Both the position numbers and the translations under genes were made by a program. A stretch of DNA of 64,000 nt, taken from positions 86,308 through 150,307 of the forward strand of contig DATAWQ010000019.1 in assembly GCA_036267135.1 (NCBI GenBank), read 5' to 3'. The DNA comes from PALSA-505 sp036267135. GTDB lineage: Bacteria; Actinomycetota; Actinomycetes; Streptosporangiales; Streptosporangiaceae. Of this stretch, positions 1 through 7,712 are shown one piece after another; position 1 is the first letter of the stretch, and each line of letters starts with the position of its first letter. The notes beneath the pieces are model-generated. The model made no database searches. It was not told the origin of the DNA and saw only the letters and a program-made list of their open reading frames with translations.

Positions 1-1282
1 CAGCTACCGCGATGCGGTTGCCGCCGGCGTCCTTGGCCTGGCCGAGCGCGTGGTCGGCGGCGGCGACCAGGTCGGCGAAGGAACGGTCGCTGGCGTCGGC
101 CGCGGCCACCCCGACGGACACGGTGAGCCGGAAGATGTAGCCCGCGTGACTGCCATCCTCGATGACCACCGGATCACCGGCGATCTTGTCGCGGAGCCGC
201 TCGCTGATCCGGCGGGCCGCCTCACCCGACGTCTGCGGGAACACGATGGCGAACTCGTCGCAGCCGTACCGGCCGATCAGGTCGTAGCCGCGCAGATCCT
301 CCCTGAGTGTGGACGCGATGCCGCGCAGGGTGCGGCCACTGGCCGCGTGGCCGACCGTGTCGCTGACCGCCTCGAAGTGGTCGATCTCCACCCGGGCCAT
401 GGCCAGCGGGGCGCCGGTGCGCTGGGCGCGCACGAACTCGACCTCGGCCTCCCGCTGCCAGGCGGGGGCGTTCAGCAGGCCGGTGGTGGCGTCGATCCTG
501 ATCTGGGCCACTAGCTGGGAATGCAGCAGGAAGCGCCGGTACAGCGCGGCCGGCGGCAGCGCGAGCGCCATCAGCACCGGGTTGATCGCGGCCACCAGGG
601 CCAGCGAGACGCCCAGGCTGAGCTCGCTCAGGTCGAAGGTGATCGCCTCCCTGGTGCCGAACTGCTCACGCAGCCTGGACTTGGGGTCGGCGAGCCTGAT
701 CGCGGTGAACAGCAGGCCGTTGTTGATCAGCCAGGCCAGCGCGCCGCAGCCAAGCACCAGGCCGGTCCAGGTGACGACGTGCGCCCCGCCGCCCGGTCTC
801 AGGCCCGCGACGCTGGCCGGCATCAGCCGGAACAGGCCGGAGGCACAGCCGTAGGCCAGGCTGATGGTCGCGTTGCTGAACACCCGGCGATAGACCATGC
901 CGCGCTGCATCCGCCACAGTTTGTAAGCGCCCAGCGGGATCGGGGCCAGCATGGCGAAGGCGGGCGGGAGCACGATAGCGGTCGCCAGGTACCAGATGGT
1001 CTGCAGATCCCGGCCGACGCTGCCTTGGGCCTCCCGGGTGCTGTGGGTGGCCTCAATAGTGATGATTCCGCAGGCCACCAGTGCCGCGAAGATCGGAATC
1101 TCAGAAATTCGCCAGGGGGTCTTGGCCAAGACAATCGCGATCGTGACCGCCGCGATGGCGATCACGCCGACCACGTAACCGCGTAGCGGCTTGGCCAGTG
1201 TCCAGATTTGCCATGTGCGGACTGTAGCGGGCACATCGCGCGCGCTGCCGAAGACTCCTCCAGGCAGGCGGACGGCGGTCAT
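1..1282 (-). CDS. Membrane-anchored GGDEF-domain protein, degenerate, 3' end outside the window
   Basis: The frame runs from an ATG at 1282 (GGGGAG ribosome-binding site 7 nt upstream) to the window edge without a stop, 427 codons. About residues 20-240 are hydrophobic, with several membrane segments, and the C-terminal part is a GGDEF domain. The signature reads GCDEF (340-344) where active diguanylate cyclases have GG[D/E]EF. The first metal-binding Asp is Glu299 (VEIDHF), and by alignment with PleD the guanine-contacting Asn and Asp are Ser307 and Gly316. The ending ADHALGQAKDAGGNRIAV is the usual end of a GGDEF fold. I infer a membrane signalling protein that may bind, rather than make, cyclic di-GMP. 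Activity cannot be judged from sequence alone, and an EAL domain could follow beyond the edge. Confidence 0.88.
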   Translation of the reverse strand, partial: MTAVRLPGGVFGSARDVPATVRTWQIWTLAKPLRGYVVGVIAIAAVTIAIVLAKTPWRISEIPIFAALVACGIITIEATHSTREAQGSVGRDLQTIWYLATAIVLPPAFAMLAPIPLGAYKLWRMQRGMVYRRVFSNATISLAYGCASGLFRLMPASVAGLRPGGGAHVVTWTGLVLGCGALAWLINNGLLFTAIRLADPKSRLREQFGTREAITFDLSELSLGVSLALVAAINPVLMALALPPAALYRRFLLHSQLVAQIRIDATTGLLNAPAWQREAEVEFVRAQRTGAPLAMARVEIDHFEAVSDTVGHAASGRTLRGIASTLREDLRGYDLIGRYGCDEFAIVFPQTSGEAARRISERLRDKIAGDPVVIEDGSHAGYIFRLTVSVGVAAADASDRSFADLVAAADHALGQAKDAGGNRIAVA

Positions 1283-1493
1283 ATATCAACTCCCCGGGCA
1301 CGAATCGGGGAACCCGAACCAATCGGTCAGTAACGTGAGGTAAGGAGCTAATGCCGTATAGTTACCGCACTCCACGATCGGCTGTCAAGGGGCGACCAGC
1401 CGTTCCGTTGGAACCATTTACTGCTATTCACCCTCTTTGCCACGCTTTATTGCGCTTTAATGATTAGACACCTTATTTGCGAAGGAGAAGCCC

Positions 1494-1514
1494 ATGCGCA
1501 ACGAGTGGATCTGA
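1494..1514 (+). CDS. Six-codon leader ORF (MRNEWI), tentative
   Basis: An ATG at 1494 follows GAAGGAG with 6 nt spacing, one of the best ribosome-binding sites in the window, yet the frame closes after six codons (MRNEWI, TGA). It lies about 270 nt upstream of the protease start and just before a perfect hairpin. This order fits a translated leader peptide that controls the downstream gene. A decayed gene start or chance is the alternative. I know of no family for this peptide. Confidence 0.35.
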   Translation: MRNEWI

Positions 1515-1535
1515 ACTGCATGTCAACATTTGACT

Positions 1536-1565
1536 ACACAGAGTGAATGAACGACGACTCTGTGT
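1536..1565 (+). terminator. Hairpin after the leader ORF
   Basis: ACACAGAGT (1536-1544) pairs perfectly with ACTCTGTGT (1557-1565) across a 12-nt loop. No T-run follows. It lies 21 nt after the six-codon ORF and could be an attenuator, or simply a protein-binding palindrome. Confidence 0.45.
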
Positions 1566-1621
1566 TGCCGCTATGGCTCCGGCGCTCCCGGGTGAGCGCG
1601 GTTTCGCGGCCAGGCCCCGCA

Positions 1622-1661
1622 TTCCTGGCTAACGCTGAGCGTTCCTGGCTAACGCTGAGCG
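1622..1661 (+). repeat. Tandem 20-bp repeat carrying palindromic operator-like boxes
   Basis: TTCCTGGCTAACGCTGAGCG occurs twice head to tail (1622-1641 and 1642-1661) without a mismatch. Each copy carries the near-palindrome AACGCTgAGCGT(T/C), so two dyads lie 20 bp apart, about two helical turns. That spacing suits paired binding of a dimeric regulator upstream of the protease gene. Confidence 0.6.
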
Positions 1662-1781
1662 TCTTCCCAGCTTCTGCCACTGGCGCTTCCCGTGCTTCAC
1701 CTGCAGAATCACCTAAGGCGGGTGAAATCACATCAGACCGGCATGGGTCGGCACGTGCCGCTGGACGGGCGGGAGGGTTGG

Positions 1782-2651
1782 ATGCCGCGACGCGAACCTC
1801 GCGAGCGGACTGGCAGGCGTGGCGGGGTTGGCGCCAAGGTAGCCGGAGTAGCGGTCTTCGCCGCCCTGATCGTCACCGCCATGACCCCGGCGGCGCACGG
1901 CGCGGCCCGGGTGGCTGTGCGGTTCGCGGCCGCCATGCGGTCGATTCCGCGGCAGGTCTCGCCTGGCGCCATGGTCGTGCCGGTGGGCACGCCCAACGGC
2001 ACCCCGTTCACCGGCACCGCCACCGTCGGCGCACTGTTCACCACCACGAGCAGCGGCGCACTCGGCACCCACTTCTGCACGGCCAGCGTGGTGCGGAGCC
2101 CGCACCAGGATCTGGCGGTCACCGCTGCGCACTGCATGCAGAACGTGTCCGGCGTGGTCGATTTCGTGCCCGGCTACCGGCAAGGCAGCGCGCCGTACGG
2201 TATCTGGCCGGTCAGCAAGGTCGTCGTGGACCAGGCCTGGTCGTCGTCGGCCAGCATCAACGACGACGTCGCGTTCCTCGTGATCAGGACGCCACGCCGC
2301 GGGGTCAGCCTCCAGTCCGTGACCGGCGCCGAGCAGGTTGGCTTCGGGCAGCTCGGACGGCTGCCGGTCCAGGTGATCGGGTACCCGGACTCGCAGGACC
2401 AGCCGCTCATCTGCCACGGGCGGACCAGCGTGCCGCTGCCGCGTCAGCTCAAGTTCGACTGCGGCCGCTACACGGCCGGCACCAGCGGCGGGCCATTCTT
2501 GATGGACGTCGCGGCCGGGAGCGGCACCGGCACGGTGGTCGGCGTCATCGGCGGGTACCAGCAGGGCGGGGATCTGCCGCAGATCTCGTACGCCGCGGAA
2601 TTCGGCCCGAACGTGGCGCAGCTTTACCGGACGGCGGTCGGGGAGAGCTAG
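1782..2651 (+). CDS. Secreted trypsin/V8-like serine protease
   Basis: This is a 289-residue chymotrypsin-fold (S1) protease. The ATG at 1782 follows GGGAGGG; an in-frame ATG lies further upstream, but this start gives a clean signal peptide (Arg-rich n-region, hydrophobic core about 19-34, then PAAHGAA). The triad is visible: His117 in VTAAHC, Asp161/162 in INDDVAFLV, and Ser235 in GTSGGP. Thr replaces the usual Asp before the serine motif, as in glutamyl-endopeptidase-like bacterial enzymes. Cys99/118 and Cys211/227 could form the two usual disulfides. The protein should be exported and cleave extracellular proteins; its specificity cannot be read. The unusual upstream leader suggests tight control. 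Confidence 0.88.
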   Translation: MPRREPRERTGRRGGVGAKVAGVAVFAALIVTAMTPAAHGAARVAVRFAAAMRSIPRQVSPGAMVVPVGTPNGTPFTGTATVGALFTTTSSGALGTHFCTASVVRSPHQDLAVTAAHCMQNVSGVVDFVPGYRQGSAPYGIWPVSKVVVDQAWSSSASINDDVAFLVIRTPRRGVSLQSVTGAEQVGFGQLGRLPVQVIGYPDSQDQPLICHGRTSVPLPRQLKFDCGRYTAGTSGGPFLMDVAAGSGTGTVVGVIGGYQQGGDLPQISYAAEFGPNVAQLYRTAVGES

Positions 2652-2657
2652 CTGGCC

Positions 2658-2758
2658 GGGGCTGGCGGCGGGCCGGGGCTGGCGGCGGGCCGGGCTGGCG
2701 GCGGGCCGGGCTGGCGGCGGGCCGGGCTGGCGGCGGGCCGGGCTGGCGGCGGGCCGGA
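2658..2758. repeat. GC minisatellite, about six 16-bp units
   Basis: The unit GCTGGCGGCGGGCCGG is repeated about six times with almost no variation and fills the gap between the protease stop and the aldo/keto reductase stop (convergent genes). It is non-coding and could affect termination through G/C-rich structure. Confidence 0.85.
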
Positions 2759-3709
2759 TTACAGGTCTGGGGGTGGGACGAGGCGGTCGATGCCGGCGAG
2801 CTGGCCGGGCGACGGGATCCACTCGCCGGCCGCGGCGTTGCTCTTGACCTGCTCCTTCGACATGGCGCCGGAAATCACCGAGGTGCATCCGGGGATCGCG
2901 GCCAGGCCGCCGATGGCCACGTCGAGCAGGGTGACGCCCTGCTCGGCCGCCCACCCGGCCAGCGCCTCGACCCGGTCCAGCTTGTCCTCGGTGATGTAGC
3001 CCTCGCGGTCGGCCAGCCTGGTGCCGGGGGCCGGCCCCTGGCCGCGCCGGATCTTGCCGGTGAGCAGCCCGTTGGCCAGCGGGAAGAACGGCAGCACGCC
3101 GAGCCCGAAGTGCCGGGCCGCGGGGACGACTTCCGCCTCGGCGTCCCGCTCGAGCAGCGACCAGTGGTTCTGCGCGGACACGAACGGGGTGGCCCCCATC
3201 CCGGCGGCCACGTGGGCCGCGTCGGCGATCTGCCAGCCGGACAGGTTGGAGTGGCCGATATAGCGCACCTTGCCCTCACGCACCAGCTCGTCGAGCGCGG
3301 CGATCGTCTCGGCGATCGGGGTGACCGGGTCGGGGGTGTGCAGCTGGTAGAGGTCGATGTGGTCGGTGCGGAGCCTGCGCAGCGACTCGGTCACAGCCCG
3401 CCTGATGTAGGCACGGCCGCCCTTGGCCCCGGCCGCGGCACCGTAGCCCATGTCGACCTGCTGGTGGCCGAACTTGGTAGCCAGCACCACCTGGTCGCGC
3501 CGTCCGGCCAGTGCCTCACCGAGCAGCTCTTCGGAGCGGCCGTCGCCACCGTACATGTCCGCCGTGTCAAACAGCGTGACGCCGGCCTCGATGGCCGCGT
3601 CCACCACGCTGCGGGTGCCGTCGGAGTCCAGCCTGCGGCCGAAGTTGTTGCAGCCCAGACCCACGACGGAAACCTGCAGCCCGCAATCGCCCAGTGGCCG
3701 GTATCGCAT
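2759..3709 (-). CDS. Aldo/keto reductase
   Basis: This 316-residue TIM-barrel oxidoreductase of the AKR superfamily uses NAD(P)H to reduce carbonyl substrates. The catalytic tetrad is present: Asp48 and Tyr53 (FDTADMYGGG-type segment), Lys79 (LATKFG) and His124 (LYQLHTPD). SNLSGWQIADA and the C-terminal coenzyme-binding segment are also typical. The start MRYRPLG is the classical AKR N-terminus, although no strong ribosome-binding site precedes it. It is the last gene of a leftward row that includes the methyltransferase at 3865, across a 155-bp GC-rich gap. The natural substrate cannot be told. Confidence 0.9.
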   Translation of the reverse strand: MRYRPLGDCGLQVSVVGLGCNNFGRRLDSDGTRSVVDAAIEAGVTLFDTADMYGGDGRSEELLGEALAGRRDQVVLATKFGHQQVDMGYGAAAGAKGGRAYIRRAVTESLRRLRTDHIDLYQLHTPDPVTPIAETIAALDELVREGKVRYIGHSNLSGWQIADAAHVAAGMGATPFVSAQNHWSLLERDAEAEVVPAARHFGLGVLPFFPLANGLLTGKIRRGQGPAPGTRLADREGYITEDKLDRVEALAGWAAEQGVTLLDVAIGGLAAIPGCTSVISGAMSKEQVKSNAAAGEWIPSPGQLAGIDRLVPPPDL

Positions 3710-3864
3710 AGTTCAAGCCTAGTCGCGGCGCGCGGGACAGCCTGGCCCGGGGCCGCGGGGCGGCGGTGGCCCGCGGGGCGGCGGTGGCCGCGGGGTAGCG
3801 GTGGCCGCGGGGTAGCGCGAGCGGCCGAGGGGCGGGCGACGTGAACGCGGACTGGGGTGGTGCG

Positions 3865-4671
3865 TCAGGGCTTGCGGCCGACGACCACGTACACGTGGGA
3901 CCGGCCCGGGTCCGGGTCGGGGTCTGTGCCGGGTTCTGGCCGCCACTGCGGCGCCCAGACCAGGCCGGGCTCGACCAGATCCAGCCCGGTGACCATGGCC
4001 TCCACCTGTTCGCGGGTGCGGGCCTGCGCCTGCGCGGTGGCCCGGTCGTACACCCGCTCCCCCTTGGCCGACTCGGGCCGGCTGTCGGCGGTGGCGTGCG
4101 AGAGGGCCACGAGGCTGCCGGACGGCAGGGCGCCCACAAGCTGGCCGATCAGGCCGGCCGGGTCGTCTTCGTCTGGGATGAAATGCATGACGGCCACCAG
4201 CAGCAGCCCTACCGGCTCGCCGAAGTCGATCAGCTTGCCCAGGTCGGGGTCGGCGAGTATGGCCGCGGGCCTGCGCAGGTCGTGCTCGATGATGAGGGTG
4301 TCGGCCACCCCGTGCAGCATGGCCCGGCCGTGCGCGAGCACGACCGGGTCATTGTCGATGCACACCACCCGCGCGCCCGGCGCGGCCTTCTGGGCCAGCT
4401 CGTGCACGTTTCCCTCGGTGGGCAGGCCGGTGCCGATGTCGATGAACTGGCGGATCCCCCTCTGACCCGCCATGTACCACACGGCGCGGCGCAGGAACGC
4501 CCGGTTCTGCAGGGCGAACATACGCACGTCAGGGATGGCGGCAAGAAGTTCTTGTGCCGCTTCCCTGTCGGCCGGGTAATTATCCTTCCCACCGAGCAGG
4601 AAATCGTAGATGCGAGCTGGGCTCGGGATATCGGGCCGGAACGTTATCCGCCACTCGTTGCCGGTATCCAC
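3865..4671 (-). CDS. SAM-dependent methyltransferase, DUF574 (Methyltransf_19) family
   Basis: At 268 residues this has the full length of the DUF574 family common in actinobacteria. The family hallmark near the N-terminus (PSPARIYDFLLGGKDNYPAD) is followed by the SAM-binding motif I, FIDIGTGLPTEGNVHE, and an acidic strand end (VVCIDNDPVVL). The start is a GTG at 4671 behind GAGGTGGGAT. It lies downstream of an HTH-DUF5753 + DUF397 pair on the same strand. Members often neighbour such regulators, but their methyl acceptor is unknown to me. No membrane segments are present. Confidence 0.87.
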   Translation of the reverse strand: MDTGNEWRITFRPDIPSPARIYDFLLGGKDNYPADREAAQELLAAIPDVRMFALQNRAFLRRAVWYMAGQRGIRQFIDIGTGLPTEGNVHELAQKAAPGARVVCIDNDPVVLAHGRAMLHGVADTLIIEHDLRRPAAILADPDLGKLIDFGEPVGLLLVAVMHFIPDEDDPAGLIGQLVGALPSGSLVALSHATADSRPESAKGERVYDRATAQAQARTREQVEAMVTGLDLVEPGLVWAPQWRPEPGTDPDPDPGRSHVYVVVGRKP

Positions 4672-4850
4672 ATCCCACCTCAGTAGACAAAAAGCCTGTG
4701 CAGCCTCGGCTGTGTAGCCTCAACCCAGGGGAGCGGCACCCTGCGTTGGGCTAAGACTGCGAGCGGGATGCGGCCAGCCACATTTTTGCCGGAAGACGCC
4801 CAGAGCGCAATCGCATCGGACGCCTTCCGGGCTCTTTTTAGGCACCCGCG

Positions 4851-4892
4851 CCTGCCTGCCACCGCAGACCGCAAACGGCGGTGGCAGGCAGG
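4851..4892 (-). terminator. 15-bp stem-loop downstream of the DUF397 gene
   Basis: CCTGCCTGCCACCGC (4851-4865) and GCGGTGGCAGGCAGG (4878-4892) pair perfectly around a 12-nt loop, 22 nt after the DUF397 stop. No U-tract follows, which is common for actinobacterial terminators. It would separate the regulator pair from the methyltransferase gene. Confidence 0.7.
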
Positions 4893-4914
4893 TCGCGGGC
4901 ACCGGTCCATCGGG

Positions 4915-5124
4915 CTAGACGCCAGGCAGGTCGAACTCGCCGTTCTTCGCCCCGGCGAGGAAGCACTCCCACTCGTGCGGGGTGAACACATGCGCCGCCT
5001 TGCCACGGTCCTTGGTATCACGGACCGCGACGCCCCCCTCAGGGAGATGCGCCACCTCGACACAACCGTTAGTGCTGCTAAAGCTGCTCTTGAACCAGCG
5101 GACGCCAGTCATTTCGGGGTTCAT
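4915..5124 (-). CDS. DUF397 small protein
   Basis: This 69-residue DUF397 protein shows the family pattern: WFKSSFSSTNGCVEVAH, then VAVRDTKDRG, then a C-terminal FTPHEWECFLAGAKNGEFD. The ATG at 5124 has GGGAGGG 7 nt upstream, which makes longer frames unlikely. It follows an XRE-DUF5753 regulator on the same strand by 89 bp. In Streptomyces such pairs (WhiJ/AbaA-type loci) are linked to control of development and antibiotic production, the small protein probably acting with the regulator. That role is inferred from the family only. Confidence 0.9.
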   Translation of the reverse strand: MNPEMTGVRWFKSSFSSTNGCVEVAHLPEGGVAVRDTKDRGKAAHVFTPHEWECFLAGAKNGEFDLPGV

Positions 5125-5213
5125 CCGCTTTCCCTCCCTGTAGAGAAACCTCGTGATGATCTTGCTAGAGCTTGCTGGGCTTGATCTTGATCGATAGCGG
5201 ATGGAAATAGGGG

Positions 5214-6068
5214 TTACGTGAGTTCCCTGGCTACCTGCTCCGCCAGGGCCGCCGAATCGACCGGCGACAGCGCCGCCGCACGAAGCCGGTCGAACGCCTC
5301 TGTGCAAACTCGGACGTCCTTGTCTTTTTCCAGGTAGATAGGCCCTCCCCAGGAATCGAAGTACACGACGTCCGGGTCACCGCGCTCGGGGAACTCGAGT
5401 ATGGAAAACGGGCCCATGAGCGCAGGATGAGCACCGGACGAGAAGGGGAGTACCTGCAGGGTGACGTTGGGCCACTGGCTCGCCTCGACGAGATGCTTGA
5501 GCTGGCTGGACATGACCTCTGGGCCGCCGATCGGCCGCCGTATCACGGTCTCGTCCAGGATCAGCCACACATCCGGCGGGTCGCCGCTGTCCAGCACCGC
5601 CTGGCGCTTCAGCCGCGCCTCGGCCATCCGCTGCAGTTGCTCTGGGTTGTCCTTCTTGTTGACCTCGCGCAGGACCGCCCGGGCGTAATCGGGCGTCTGC
5701 AACAGCCCGTTGACAACTTGCGTCTCGTAGATCCGCAGTCCTGCCGCTTCGGCCTCGAGACCGACGTAAATGCCAAAGCCGGTGGGCAGCACGTCGTCGT
5801 AGGCGGCCCACCAGCCCTTGCGGTGCCCCTCGCGGGCCATGTCGGTCAGCACCTGACGCTGCTGGGGGTCGGTGACGCCGTACGTCTCCAGCAGAGCGGT
5901 CAGGTACGCGGTCTTGGTCGGGGCCTTGCCGGTCTCGATGCGGGACAGCGTCGAAGCGGCCAGGCCGAGCTGGTCGGCGACCTCTTCGAGCTTGATCGAG
6001 CGGGCTTCCCTGAGGCGCCTCAGCTCACTGCCGAGCCGACGCCGTCGCACTGTCGGGCCGATAGGCAC
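5214..6068 (-). CDS. XRE-family regulator with DUF5753 domain (WhiJ-like)
   Basis: This 284-residue regulator has an N-terminal helix-turn-helix of about 60 residues (LRRLREARSIKLEEVADQLG, then LAASTLSRIETGKAPT). The DUF5753 domain follows: GWWAAYDDVL, YETQVVNGLLQTPDYARAVL, LDETVIRRPIGG and TLQVLPFSSGAHPALMGPFS. I chose the GTG at 6068, with GAGGAGAGGAG upstream, because the protein then begins at PIGPTVRRRRLG as relatives do. It probably binds DNA near its own promoter and works with the adjacent DUF397 protein. A second, diverged copy of the same module lies at 9754-10856. Confidence 0.9.
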   Translation of the reverse strand: MPIGPTVRRRRLGSELRRLREARSIKLEEVADQLGLAASTLSRIETGKAPTKTAYLTALLETYGVTDPQQRQVLTDMAREGHRKGWWAAYDDVLPTGFGIYVGLEAEAAGLRIYETQVVNGLLQTPDYARAVLREVNKKDNPEQLQRMAEARLKRQAVLDSGDPPDVWLILDETVIRRPIGGPEVMSSQLKHLVEASQWPNVTLQVLPFSSGAHPALMGPFSILEFPERGDPDVVYFDSWGGPIYLEKDKDVRVCTEAFDRLRAAALSPVDSAALAEQVARELT

Positions 6069-6281
6069 GGGCGGCTCACTCCTCTCCTCGGGGTGCGGAA
6101 GCGTGTGCCTGCCTCTGCAGACCTTGGGCCCCGCGAGGAGAGGGGTGTCCAGGATGGGGGTCCGGGCCGTGACCATCACATTACAGGAAACATGCGCTTT
6201 GTGAAATCCTACTTGCGATTGCGCCTGAAAAACTTGTCTCGCGCACTTGCATAGATGATTTGCGTGAATTGATGGGATTTG

Positions 6282-6363
6282 GGGGAAATACGGCGGTGCG
6301 GTGCAAGCCGGGAACGCGGCTGCGGACGGGAGCGGGGAATACGGCAGCGCGGTGCAAGCCGGG
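6282..6363. repeat. Direct repeat in the regulator/MFS gap
   Basis: The 319-bp gap 6069-6387 holds no gene I can support. A sequence of about 30 bp beginning GGGGAA(A)TACGGC and ending GGTGCAAGCCGGG occurs at about 6282-6312 and, with three or four differences, at 6335-6363. The half near 6190-6290 is AT-richer and should hold the leftward promoter of the XRE gene. Confidence 0.5.
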
Positions 6364-6387
6364 GGCGGGCCAAGGACGGAGGCGGGG

Positions 6388-7626
6388 TTACGCCGGCTGG
6401 GTGCGGTGGTGCTTCCAGGCCAGCCAGACCGTGACGAGGGCCAAGGGCAAGGCACCGGCCAGCATGGGGGCGCGAATTCCGGCCACGGTGGCGAGCGCTC
6501 CGCCGGACACCGCGCCCAGCGTCTCGGCGCCCAGGGCGACGCTGCCGTAGAGGCCGGTGACCCGGCCGAGCAGGGCGGCGGGCACCTGACGTTGCCGCAT
6601 GGTGACTGCTGTCATGTTGAACAAGGCAAACGCCGCGCTGCTCGCGAAGATCATCGCCGCGGCCGTGATGACGTTGCTGGTAAGGCCGAGCACCGTCTGG
6701 CTGGCCGCCATGACCAGGCCGGCCGCCAGCAGCGACCGCCACGGGCCCAGCCGTCGTGTCAGCGGGGTGCCGAAGCCCCCGGCCAGCACTCCACCCAGCG
6801 CGCCGACGGCCAGCAGCAGGCCGTAGGCCCCGGGCTGCTGGTGCAGATCGGTGATCACGTACAGGACGAGCACCGCGAACCAGGCGGAGTCCATCGCGGC
6901 GATGACCCCCACGGCGATCGTGAGGTCCCTGATGGCGGGGTGCTGCCGCAGCCACCTGACGCCCTCGGCCAGGTCGTGCCGCACCGACGCCAGCGGAGCC
7001 ATGCGGCGCTGGGGATACTGCTGCTGCGGCCTGGGTGGTGGCCGGAAGACGCTGGGCAGCGTGAGCAACAGCAGCACGGCGATGCCCAGGGTGCCCGCAT
7101 TCACCGCGAACGGCAGGACCGCGGCCAGGCCGAAAAGCCACCCACCCGCGGCGGGCCCGGCCAGCTCGTTGCCCACGATCTGGCCGACAATCATCCGGCC
7201 GTTGGCTTGATCGAGATTGGCCGGCTGAACCAGCCGCGGCACGCAGGTCACCGCGGCGGTATTACGCAGCGCCGAGCCGGCGCCGGTCACGAACGCGGCC
7301 AGGTAGATCAGCATCAGCCCAGCGGCGTGGCCCAGGATCGCCGCCGCCAGGCCCATGATCACCGCGGCGCGGGTGATATCCACCGCGACCATCAGGCGGC
7401 GCCGGTCGATCCGGTCGGCGATAACGCCCAGGCCACCGCTCAGCAGCCCCGGCAGGCTCTGCACGGCGGTGACCGCCGCCACCTCCGACGGCGAGTGCGA
7501 CAACTGGGCTACCAGCAGCGGAAACGCCGCCAGCCTGACGCCGTCACCGAAGTCGGCCAGGAACCCCGACAGCCAGTACCGCGCGAACGGCGCCCGCACC
7601 CCGCTGGCAAACGCGACCATCCCCAC
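6388..7626 (-). CDS. MFS transporter (EntS/MFS_3-like exporter)
   Basis: This 412-residue major-facilitator protein has twelve predicted hydrophobic segments. The N-terminal half contains the loop 2-3 signature GVIADRIDRRRLMVAVDITR, as in the enterobactin-exporter (EntS) branch of MFS drug exporters. The C-terminal half repeats the fold with FGTPLTRRLGPWRSLL. There is no associated siderophore or drug-resistance gene, so the cargo is unknown. It is flanked by single genes on the same strand and has no clear operon partner. Confidence 0.88.
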   Translation of the reverse strand: MGMVAFASGVRAPFARYWLSGFLADFGDGVRLAAFPLLVAQLSHSPSEVAAVTAVQSLPGLLSGGLGVIADRIDRRRLMVAVDITRAAVIMGLAAAILGHAAGLMLIYLAAFVTGAGSALRNTAAVTCVPRLVQPANLDQANGRMIVGQIVGNELAGPAAGGWLFGLAAVLPFAVNAGTLGIAVLLLLTLPSVFRPPPRPQQQYPQRRMAPLASVRHDLAEGVRWLRQHPAIRDLTIAVGVIAAMDSAWFAVLVLYVITDLHQQPGAYGLLLAVGALGGVLAGGFGTPLTRRLGPWRSLLAAGLVMAASQTVLGLTSNVITAAAMIFASSAAFALFNMTAVTMRQRQVPAALLGRVTGLYGSVALGAETLGAVSGGALATVAGIRAPMLAGALPLALVTVWLAWKHHRTQPA

Positions 7627-7712
7627 ATCATGCCGGGCGAACGTCGCGCCGCCGCATGGTTCCGCTCCGGACTTGTTCCGGCCGGACTGTTGCTAACGGC
7701 CCGGTTGCTTCG

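Larger units (their letters stand above)
1283..1781. promoter_or_regulatory. Divergent intergenic region (499 bp), AT-richer core
   Basis: This gap separates the leftward GGDEF gene from the rightward protease gene. About 1320-1480 is clearly lower in GC than the surroundings and should hold both promoters, although I cannot fix -10/-35 boxes with confidence. The rightward half holds three further elements listed separately: a six-codon ORF with a strong ribosome-binding site, a 9-bp hairpin and a tandem palindromic repeat. Confidence 0.5.

Noticed and set aside
1547..3844. 765-codon open frame across the protease and the reductase region
   Set aside because: It is in a different frame from the protease and antisense to the reductase, with no ribosome-binding site and no domain. 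The two short genes have clear catalytic motifs.
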